The position numbers and the translations under genes are program-made. Positions 23,601-32,366 of a DNA stretch of 64,000 bases are shown here, in pieces; position 1 is the first letter of the stretch, and every line of letters begins with the position of its first letter. The notes beneath the pieces are model-generated. The model searched no databases. It saw only the letters and a list, made by a program, of their open reading frames with translations, and was not told where the DNA came from. Source of the DNA: Flaccisagitta enflata. Its lineage: Eukaryota > Chaetognatha > Sagittoidea > Aphragmophora. The stretch covers positions 50,902,001 to 50,966,000 of the forward strand of contig OZ231127.1 of the NCBI GenBank assembly GCA_965153355.1. The letters run 5' to 3'.

Positions 23601-26600
23601 GTCGTGTGTCTGTCTGTGTCAACCCTCGAAAACTTGAGAACCAGTACTCAGATGTTGATGAAACTTGGTCAGTGTTATTTTTAGGGCATTACTAACCTGT
23701 GTACCAACTTTCAACAACATTCATAAATATTTAATACCCTTTGCCTATTATTTTTGTAGTAATATTAATTCCTGGACTTGTGCAATTTACATAAGGGAAG
23801 GGTAGTAAAGGTTCACCAATGTTGTTCAAACTTGCTGTGAAGGGTCATTGCATCAATTAAAGCTCCCCTGCAAGATTTCAGATAATTCTGAGTATTAGTT
23901 TAGAAGTTATTAGGGTATTTTGCTAGTAATATTTATTCCTGGACTTGTGCAATTTACATAGGGGGAGGGTAGTAAAGGTTCACCAATGTTGTTCAAACTT
24001 GTTGTGAAGATTCATTGCATCAATTAAAGCTCCCCTGCAAGATTTCAGTAAATTCTGAGTATTGGTTAAGAAAATATAAGGGTATTTATGATGTATCTAG
24101 TCGGTGAGAAACTAGGGAATACTATCCCTAGCTCTCACTGGCAACTACAGTACATCTTGTAGATCTGTAATAAGGAAGGACGAATTTGAGGCAATGGTTT
24201 TCATCTTAATATCAATAATAACAATAATAGCGATACGCAATATCAAGTACAAAATGTGAGAACCAAGTGTTAGAACAATGTTAGTAATGTCATAAAATGG
24301 AAATTGCTGTACCTGTAATAAGGAAGGACGAATTTGAGGCAATGGTTTTCATAACCACGCCTAAATTCGTCGCCTTATATACTAGATTTATTTGTGGTTT
24401 CTAACTTTACATTCCTTGCGGTAATGACGTGATAAAATATGTTATGAAGAACAAGAATATGAGGGCATGATATCTGCGCAATTGAAATAGGGGTGGAGTA
24501 AGCAAGGGCGAAAGGCAATGATCCCTGACCTTCCCCCTGTCCACGCAATTCTCCTCGTACAGTACAGTACGAGGACAATTGCAAAACATCATACCATCGT
24601 TGCCTTTTGCCGCAAAGAAAAAATACAAAGCCGCATATCAAGATTCAATAGGTGAGGCATGCAAATGCGGGTAAAACAGGATAGACCAAAGGAAAGCTAT
24701 AGAAACAAAGCACCCAAAAACATATTCCTTTTCACACTTTTTTTTTTCCATCATTTTTTTCTTATTTGTACAACCGAGTAATCTCCGCCCAAAATATTTC
24801 TTCTTTCTTTTCGCTTTAGATGGGGAATGGGTGCCGTACTCTCCTCCGGAATTTTATCCGGGGGCCGTCACACCCTATTCCTGCTCAACAGATAACCAAT
24901 TACGCGCTACTAAGCGCCATGATATACCGCGCAACGCGCTACCTAGCGCTACCTTGCGCCACTTACATTATGTCTAGAGCTTTACAAATATTAGGACGAG
25001 TTACGAGTTAAAAATAAATCAAGATTGAGTTAAACTTGAACATATGTAAGCGTGCTAAACAGCAGAGATACGTAAGCACAAAAGCCATCAAAAGCAATTT
25101 ACGTGTCTTACTTTCAAAAATCCAAATTCACATTTACTTTTTCATAATTTTTCATTCAACGGAAAAATTGGCCTACCGTGCCCACTCATGACATTCTTAA
25201 GCTAAGAGTTACAGACACGTATATCACCAGATCCCAGATCTTGCAACATGGTCAGTGGGGGTATTTGTGCTCACTTCAGCAGTCTGCGTCATTATTACAC
25301 CGTCATTGACGCAAATCCAAGTCAGATCTGGACTTTGAACGTATTCTACACCAAAATAACTTGCCAGTGACTTAGATCATTGAAATGATTCGGAAAAAGA
25401 AAGGGAATAAATCAATACAATTTAAGAAAACTTCTGGCCGCATCACCTCAATCCTCCATACCTTTCTCGTATCATTTTTCAATTTCATTACTTTTTTCCA
25501 TCCACAGCAGCGTTCTAACTACTAAATCGGTAAATAGGAAAACCTTTTTTTTTCCGTACAAATTTTTTTTTTCTTTCAACGTAATTCATGTACCGGTACT
25601 TTTCCTCTTCTTTTTTTCTTATGCCGTATGCCTCACGTTACACGGGGTTTACCACGGCTTTGAGTACAATCGAGCATAATTATTATTTCGCAATTGCACA
25701 TTTACTTCTGGTTTCGTGAAATACCTTCTTTTTTCTACAATGGGTGTACTTCACCCCAACATTCTGTTAAGGACGTTCTCATTTTCTGTACAGGACGTTA
25801 TTACGTCGACGTCCCCAATGCCAAATTCTATACACTCATAGATTCGACTTTTTTTCTCCAGATTACCGATGCGTACGCTTTATCAAAATCGTTTTTACAT
25901 TTTTCTCAGTCATAAGTGCACAGAGATCCATCATTTGTTCTCTCATTTGTCCATTTCGTTCATTGGTCATTCAAACTTTCTTTTCTCTCATTCATGCGCG
26001 CGCATTCAGCCACACATTCTTTTTCTTATAAGAACGTTTTTTTTTCTTATCAAGCTTCGCAAGTTAGAAAGAGATAGACAGTAAAGCATTTCATCTGGAC
26101 AAATGACCTGCATTCTTTGGTTGGCATCTTTTTTCTTTTTCACAAAATGAAGCCACTGAATTTCAGATATAGGCAAAGATAAAACATTCACAATTATCGG
26201 GAAATGTTCTTATTTCTGAAAGCTACACATAAGATTTCCTTTTTTTCTTTTATCTGAATTTAAAAAAAAAAGGTGCAGGGCTTTTCTCCAGATGTATAAC
26301 ATTCTATAATTTCATAAAAGAAAAATGTGTCCACATTACTTCTATTCATTCATTTTCAGTCGCGAGCACGCGACAATTTTTTGTTGGTCAGTCAGTCGGT
26401 TCATCGACATTACTTTCACTGCATTCATTACTGCTTAATCACACGCGACTGTGAGGGCTTTCCAAAGCCCATACCATATTCAGAATCAAATGTTAATCAA
26501 ACATGTAAGAGCACCAAAATTTCGATGTCGCCCTTTACGTCAGCGACCACAATTCAAATGTTTACAAAACAGGGGATTGGGAAATTACATAAGTTCAATT

Positions 26601-29600
26601 TATAGTGGCAGTTTCCCTTTCAGACCGCAAAACGTAATACGTGGCATAGTACAAAATACTGCGGTTAAGCCTGTATCAAAACTCGAAATTGATATCAAGG
26701 TCAAAATTATCGGGTACAACGCCCTACAGTTGATCCCCGTGCATGTGCAATAGGTCAATATGGGATAAGGTCATCATGCTAGACAAACACATGGAAAAGG
26801 ACTAAATTACAGTGGGGAAAAGTCAAAGTCGCATAAAATGAATGATTTGATTTTTTTCTCTCTCACTTGGTTTTTTTTTTCCAACAAGGGCAATTCGGTT
26901 TTAGTGTACTTTTATCTGCAGTAGCACAACTAGAAGTGTTAGGTAACACTTTCTTATTCCTCTTACTCATATTTCAATTTTAAGCAAAAATTAGTCATGC
27001 AATCACTTTTTTTTCATTTTTTATACAGATTATATGCCACTTCAAAATTTTTCGTTAACTCTGTATTACAATTGGGTGACAATTATTAAAATATGCCAAT
27101 CAAGAGACACAATTACTTACAAGTGTCCTGGTTAAAAGTACAGCATCAAATTTTTGGGAAAATTCTTTTCATCACCGATTCTGTTATGGTGGGGTTTTAC
27201 TATAAGAGAAAAATATTGTCTCGATCGTATGCAAAAAAAAAAGGGGAAAATGAATAATTTCAAAAAATCATAATTCGAGAACAATTCATCATAGAGACTT
27301 CTGCGTGGTGCCATTTTGAAGAAAAATATCAGCTGTTTCTTAGCAATGAATCACAAAAAATTTTCCGCACCAGGCAGGAAATGGCACGACTTACTAGCCG
27401 GCCCAAAATCAGCAAATAGTCAAAATTTAAAAAGGCACACTGGACGGACCTACCGACCATTAAATTTTTGGGAAAATCAATTCACAAAATGACAAAAAAA
27501 GGCAGACAACAGTGTCAGCACTGTCACAAAATCAGGGACATGAAAAATATGTTAACCCATTCAGAAAATGATTGTCATCTTCCCATACCCCTTGCAATGG
27601 GTATTTTCCAACTCAATCATCATTTTCTTCATGGCATCATAATCCCAAACCTGCGCAAGTCTGGAATTATGAGTTTTCCATCTCTACTGTATTTGCAAAA
27701 TCTCTCATTCAAAAATAAAATTGAATCATGTTTCACTTTTTTTATTCCAAAGCATAGCTCAAAATGAAAAATAGGTTTTTTGGCCAATCCAATCAGAAAA
27801 TGGGTGTTTTCATCCTTCCTACCCCTCTTGCATCTCAGATGACGGTAGATGGCTGAAAGTAGTAGCTTGCTATTTCCGGTCATTCTCCGTGATCTTTGAG
27901 TACAAAAGGAATTTTTAGATTCAATTGCCACTTTCCTCATGGCATCAAGAACTTGATTGTCGACGATCAAGTGCTTGATGTTTTTTCTTTCATTCAAATT
28001 GACTCTTTCAAACGCAAATCCTTAACATGATTTTTTTTTTTCAAAACACAAATCAAAGCAAACTGCTTTTTTTTTTTCGCCTTTTTCAAAATCCAGAACT
28101 TAATCAATTTTGTCAAAACATAACACTAAGTAGATCGCTTTTTACTGTCAAATCACATTTTTTTTTTCTTCAAAAAACGAATTTTTCCAAAACATCATTC
28201 TGTTTAATTTTCATAGTAAACCTCATATCAAGAATTTAACATCAATAATTGTAACTCATGATTTTAAGTTGTACACCTTAAAATCAGGAGGGGGTAATGT
28301 TATTTTGTTTTTTTTTCCATGAAAAAACATTGTCAAAGGGAATTTCTTTCCCTTTTCTTGCACATTGGGCATGTAAAATTTCAAAACACACAAACCGCCG
28401 ATTCAATTACCGCGGTTTCCTTTTTTTTCAAAAATGTCGGAACACTGAAATATTATCGCCATGGTAAATGGAATGAAAAAGGGAAATCTATTTAAGTTCT
28501 TGCTCTTCTGTCGTTTCCACGTTTCCTTACTCATAAGTCGTAGAGTGCTGAGGTCTTTGCAATTCCTCTCCCACCAATAATAGATATCGCGAGTCCAAAG
28601 GCATATTTTCTTCGTACCTCCAGACAGCCATGGTCATCATGGCAGTGCGAAGCGGATGGGGCGGTGGGGTATCAGAGGGTGGAAACGGGGCTCCATGGAA
28701 AGGCATCGTGCCAAATGCCTCAGAAACGAACAGAGTCCAATGCATTACTATTATAAAGCCTCATCTCAGATATAGAAGAATAACGGCGGGGCAGCAAATC
28801 TCCTGGCCGTCAAAATTTCGGGAAAGCAAAAGGTGCGGGGGAGGGGGGGGGTGTCCGTGGGGTGACAGCGAATCCCATCCATCATGTGGGCTGCACAAAG
28901 GCATCAAGCCCAAGGTGGTGGCTCCATACGTCTATTCTTGAATGACGCAAAATATCCTGTCTCCGTCTCCCCCCACCAATTTGAGGCCAGAAAAACCATC
29001 AAGGCCGCGGAAATAATGGCCAAATCCAAGTTCAAATACAACAAAGACGATCCAGGTCGTAACTGTTGTTGCCAGTTTAGTCGTTGTTGATGTTGCTGAT
29101 GTTATTGTTGTCATTGTTGTTGTTGTTGTTGTTATTTTTGTGTATGTTGACTCTCTTTCACATTTGGCTCAGTAGTAAACTTTTGTCGTGTACCTTTTTT
29201 TTCTTGTTTTCGTTTACGTTTTTGTTTATGTGATCATGTGCTTGTTATATGCTTGTTGATGCTCTTGCTATTGTCTTAGCTTGGTTTCTCGTTGTTTCTG
29301 TACTTGTTATACGTTTTGTCCTTGTTATGGTGTTGGTTCGTCATTTAGTCATTTGACTGAATTTTTTTCTTCTTTTGGTCTGTCATCGCGCACCCACCGG
29401 TATTTGTGCGCAGATCCAAATTGTCACAGGGCAAATCCAAATGATTGAAATACCCAAATATCGTGATTCAGTTCAAATCTTGGTAGCGTCCTTGCCTAGA
29501 ATTGTCATTGGCGCGCACCTGTAGGTATCGGTGACGCCTCCAAACTTGGTAGCTTCTTTCTTTGGCAAATGAGTGGCCATCATGGCGCATGGAGTCCAGA

Positions 29601-31057
29601 ATGGTGACTGCCACCAGGTGAGAAACTAGGGAATACTATCCCTGGCTCTCACTGGCAACTACAGTACATCTTGTAGATCTGTAATAAGGAAGGACGAATT
29701 TGAGGCAATGGTTTTCATCTTAATATCAATAATAACAATAATAGCGATACGCAATATCAAGTACAAAATGTGAGAACCAAGTGTTAGAACAATGTTAGTA
29801 ATGTCATAAAATGGAAATTGCTGTACCTGTAATAAGGAAGGACGAATTTGAGGCAATGGTTTTCATAACCACGCCTAAATTCATCGCCTTATATACTAGA
29901 TTTATTTGTGGTTTCTAACTTTACATTCCTTGCGGTAATGACGTGATAAAATATGTTATGAAGAACAAGAATATGAGGGCATGATATCTGCGCAATTGAA
30001 ATAGGGGTGGAGTAAGCAAGGGCGAAAGGCAATGATCCCTGACCAGTCTAGTAACATTATTTCCTGGACTTGAAATTTTTTTGAAAAAAAATTTTTTTCT
30101 GAAATTTTTTTGAAAAAAAATTTTTTTCTGAAATTTTTTTTTTGAAATTTTTTTCTGAAATTTTTTTTTTTTTTGAAATTTTTTAATTTTTTTATTTATT
30201 TTGAAAAAAATTTTTGAAAATTTTTTGAAAAAAATTTTTTGAAATCTTTTTTAAATTTTTTTTTTTTTTTTATTTAGTAGTTATTATTTTTCATTGTTGT
30301 ACTTCCAGGTATGCCATCATGGACTTCCAGGTTAGCTGGGTCTGATCGAGTAGCCGGGTTAATGAGTAGCCGGGTCTGATCGAGTAGCCGGGTCTGATCG
30401 AGTAGCCGGGTCTGATCGAGTAGCCGGGTCTGATCGAGTAGCCGGGTCTGATCGAGTAGCCGGGTCTGATCGAGTAGCCGGGTCTGATCGAGTAGCCGCG
30501 TTTATTTTCACTTTAGTAACCATGATGTGGCCTTTAGTTTTTCGGCTTTTTTTGATTTTTTTTTAAATTTTTTTTTTGAAATTTTTTTTTTTTGATATTT
30601 CTTTATTGAAATTTTTTTTTTTTGAAAAATTTTTTGGAAATTTATTTTGAAATTTTGTTGTTGTGGTTATCATTCATTGTTGTCATTATCATCCTGTATT
30701 GATATCATTATCAAATTTTGTCACCATTAAAACTAAATTGAATTTTTTTTATTTTTTAAATTGTTTTGTCCTGTATCTTCTGGAGTTGCGTTTACACAAC
30801 GAGAAATTTTCAAAAATTAGTCCCGTGCGCCTCCTCTTACCTTATCTTACCTATCCTTATCTTTCTTTATAATGGTTACTCATTTTAATTGCATACCCCC
30901 TCATGATTCTTCAACCACGCAGACTCATCATTGCGAGTTGGTGATTCTTTTTGAACGAGTGACGCCGGAGCAAGTAACCGAAGCCAACGAATTTATGAAA
31001 TCTCGTGATGTAGCTGATAGAAATGTGATGGTAAAAGAGGAAGAGACTGCCGAATGA
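20669..31057 (+). CDS. TRMT2A: tRNA (uracil-5-)-methyltransferase TRMT2A, last three exons
   Basis: TRMT2A-family enzymes make 5-methyluridine in tRNA using SAM. Exons found: 20669-20706 (phase 1 entry; DPPRAGLHKKVLQ once the preceding G is supplied), 21903-22067 (AIRKCEGIKRFIYVSCDP... to ...KAVPIDLFPQ) and 30923-31057 (THHCELVILFERV... to TGA). Splice sites are ATAG/GTCCGT, TTCAG/GTGTGT and CGCAG, and phases join cleanly. The DPPR motif, the catalytic Cys (TGT 21948-21950, VSCDP) and the conserved Glu thought to be the general base (GAG 30935-30937, HCELV) are all present, so this end looks functional. It is closer to TRMT2A than TRMT2B (APS..., KAV..DLFPQT.HCE). Odd points: an 8,855-bp last intron packed with repeats, and a 3' splice site apparently supplied by an F2 repeat. 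Upstream exons (RRM, SAM-binding region) were not found in 1-20668; they may lie left of the window. Confidence 0.88.
21236..21855. repeat. 24-bp pyrimidine-rich minisatellite in TRMT2A intron
   Basis: Units like TCAATCTTTCTGCCTTCTTT plus CC, 24 bp long, so in-frame 8-residue repeats (FLPSFLSI) appear in translation. About 25 diverged copies. It lies 50 bp upstream of the exon at 21903. The long Phe/Leu/Ser ORF is a repeat artefact. Confidence 0.92.
22105..23446. repeat. 22-bp satellite array, about 61 copies
   Basis: The unit is GGTATGCCATCATGGACTTC plus AA. Because 22 is not a multiple of 3, one 66-bp period reads through all three frames, giving 394- to 522-residue ORFs that are not proteins. 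Variants CATGGA/CAGGGA and TTCAA/TTCGA occur in long homogeneous blocks (about 9 ATGG, 6 AGGG, 4 ATGG, 12 AGGG, 6 ATGG with CAA, then a CGA block), indicating recent block-wise amplification. It starts 40 bp inside the TRMT2A last intron. Confidence 0.97.
23447..24102 (+). repeat. Permutable repeat P: hairpin and about 200-bp units
   Basis: After the 22-bp array comes a hairpin (CTCGAGTCGCGTTTGCGCGA, CGAG; 23463-23486). GAGAACCAGTACTCAGATG and then repeated blocks with ATTCCTGGACTTGTGCAATT, GGGTAGTAAAGGTTCACCAA and GCTCCCCTGCAAGATTTCAG follow. The block is repeated about every 200 bp and interrupted by the 5.9-kb element at 24103. It continues at 30049. Confidence 0.85.
24103..24530 (+). repeat. 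Left 428-bp terminal direct repeat
   Basis: It opens with a near-perfect hairpin (GTGAGAAACTAGGGA / TCCCTAGCTCTCAC). It contains CTGTAATAAGGAAGGACGAA...GGTTTTCAT twice, and a TATATA segment near CGCCTTATATACTAG that could serve as a promoter. Confidence 0.85.
24531..29616. other. Interior of the 5.9-kb element, no recognised protein
   Basis: Contains an F1 hairpin-end remnant (26356-26412), a diverged about 230-bp tandem duplication (27540-28010, marked by TCAGAAAATG and CATGGCATCA repeats) and T-rich blocks. About 28527-29090 is less AT-rich: open frames on both strands (minus PFHGAPFPPSDTPPPHPL; plus NDAKYPVSVSPHQFEARKTI) look protein-like but match no family I recognise. GTTGTT repeats at 29086-29135. 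Confidence 0.45.
29617..30044 (+). repeat. Right 428-bp terminal direct repeat
   Basis: Same sequence as 24103-24530 except CCCTGGCTC for CCCTAGCTC and ATTCATCGCC for ATTCGTCGCC. Confidence 0.85.
30049..30860 (+). repeat. Permutable repeat P, continued
   Basis: Resumes with TAGTAACATTATTTCCTGG, then GAAATTTTTTT blocks, one copy of AGGTATGCCATCATGGACTT (30308), the 18-bp array, more T-rich blocks and a second hairpin (CTGGAGTTGCGTTTACACAA, CGAG) equivalent to the one at 23463. Confidence 0.8.
30331..30500. repeat. 18-bp tandem array, about 9 copies
   Basis: Unit TCTGATCGAGTAGCCGGG, almost identical between copies. Confidence 0.96.
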
Positions 31058-31140
31058 AGAAACCTGATATCAGACTGTGATGAATACAAAGTTGTGCTCC
31101 TAATGCGTATTAGTTTATGATCCGATTTTCTAGATTTTCT

Positions 31141-31146
31141 AATAAA
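31141..31146 (+). terminator. TRMT2A polyadenylation signal AATAAA
   Basis: A canonical hexamer 84 bp after the TRMT2A stop codon, in an AT-rich context. No other AATAAA lies between the stop and ERH. Confidence 0.7.
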
Positions 31147-31186
31147 CTTCTATTGAAATTTTACTGAATTGTTGTTGTTGTTTTCC

Positions 31187-31188
31187 AG
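31187..31188 (+). promoter_or_regulatory. Candidate 3' splice (possibly trans-splice) site upstream of ERH
   Basis: A strong acceptor, GTTGTTGTTGTTTTCCAG, follows the TRMT2A AATAAA by about 40 bp and precedes the ERH ATG by 145 bp. An upstream ERH exon would have to overlap the TRMT2A 3' end. The arrangement resembles spliced-leader acceptors in metazoan operons. This is inference; a cis-spliced ERH leader exon inside TRMT2A is the alternative. Confidence 0.4.
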
Positions 31189-31333
31189 GCACATACATCC
31201 TCTTATTAGCGATTATTAAACTCACCCGTGGTATAGAGCTCTGAGACATAAAAGAACTGTAGAGTTCTCTCGATACCATCTACTGACATCCTAGAAAGTG
31301 CGAAAGCCTTTCATTCGACAAGAGATTTTGAAG

Positions 31334-31981
31334 ATGACGCACACGATTCTGCTCGTGCAAACGGGGGAGCCCGAGACGCGCATCTACTCGGATTTCGAAA
31401 GCGTCAACGAGTGCATGGAGGGCGTCTGCCGCATTTTCGAGGCAAGTAGACTTTCGATGTGCATAGATTCAGATTCGGACTCTTTTTCAGGTTCATTCGA
31501 GGTGTTACCTAAGGATAATATTTTATCTTGTTGATATTAAAGGAGCATTTGCGCCGGACTTCGGTCACCGCGGTCACATACGACGTCAGCCAACTTTTCA
31601 CTTTCATCGATAGTCTCGGGGACATCAACGTTCTGGTCTTCCAGGCAAGATAAATGTCGTTGTGGTCGCGTCAATGTCAATGTCACAAATAGAAAGATAT
31701 AGACGTCGTAATTCATCGTTATGCGCTTCTGTTATAGTCCACATTTCCAGCGCTTACAGCTGAATCTGAAATTGAGCGCATCTCCATTCTAAGCTGTGTT
31801 GTACTGATTGATAAACCATTGTCAAGTAAGTTGACGCCTTTGCATGATTTAAAGTATTGACAATTCATGTTTCGCTCATTCCTTACAGGCGAGTCAAGGG
31901 ACTTACGTGCCCTACGACAAGGAGTGGATCAAAGAGAAAACCTACGTGCTTCTTCGAAAGCAAGTCGGCGGAGATGCCTAA
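31334..31981 (+). CDS. ERH: Enhancer of rudimentary homolog (ERH), complete
   Basis: ERH is a small, highly conserved nuclear protein that partners splicing, mRNA-decay and RNA-processing factors; it forms a homodimer. Exons 31334-31441, 31543-31644 and 31889-31981 encode 100 residues, near the usual 104. Recognisable segments: [53 protein letters not shown], and [20 protein letters not shown] at the C-terminus. Both exon joins are phase 0. Both introns (101 and 244 bp) have GC instead of GT donors (GAG/GCAAGT and CAG/GCAAGA) with good AG acceptors; no in-frame GT donor nearby gives the conserved protein. TRMT2A ends 277 bp upstream on the same strand and the phosphatase gene starts 385-430 bp downstream. 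Base composition is GC-richer than the surrounding introns, as expected for real exons. Confidence 0.96.
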
Positions 31982-32366
31982 AAGGTCGCAACTCGTTGAT
32001 CGCACTTATTTATGCGCCTATGATAAATGGTCGACGAGCCCGTCCACAAGTTTGCCATCGGAAGAACTATAAACCCGATGCTGATGGTGGCATCCAAGTC
32101 ACGACTTAGTTAGATTAGATCTTAGAATCATGATTCGCTCGTTCTCCAGCTGTGACTTCTTTGTTTTGCTCGATCATTAGTTCTGTGATTCCCCCTTTTG
32201 TTTTTGTTTTGACCCGTTTATGCTGCTCAGCATAGTTATTTCTACAGGAAGTTGTCCTGCCATTTTCCGCGATTCGGTTTCCCTTTATTGCCTACAAATT
32301 TCGCATTGCGTACTTTTGATAATGAACGTTGCGCCACTTGCTGCTTGTTTCCATAAGTCATATTAG

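Larger units (their letters stand above)
24103..30044. mobile_element. 5.9-kb LTR-retrotransposon-like element, non-autonomous
   Basis: Two 428-bp direct repeats (24103-24530 and 29617-30044) bound a 5,086-bp interior, with AGTC on both outer sides (24099-24102 and 30045-30048). Removing the element and one AGTC restores the interrupted repeat P (..CTAGTC|TAGTAACATT..TTCCTGGACTTG). The terminal repeats differ at only two positions by eye. The interior has no gag, protease, RT or integrase ORF. No clear primer-binding site or polypurine tract is visible, and the repeat ends are GG...CC rather than TG...CA. It is best described as LARD-like; another class with terminal direct repeats is possible. 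It lies in the TRMT2A last intron. Confidence 0.75.

Noticed and set aside
24145-29856. Identical 65-residue minus ORFs at 24145-24342 and 29659-29856 as duplicated genes
   Set aside because: They lie inside the 428-bp terminal direct repeats and have no start context, family or splice evidence.
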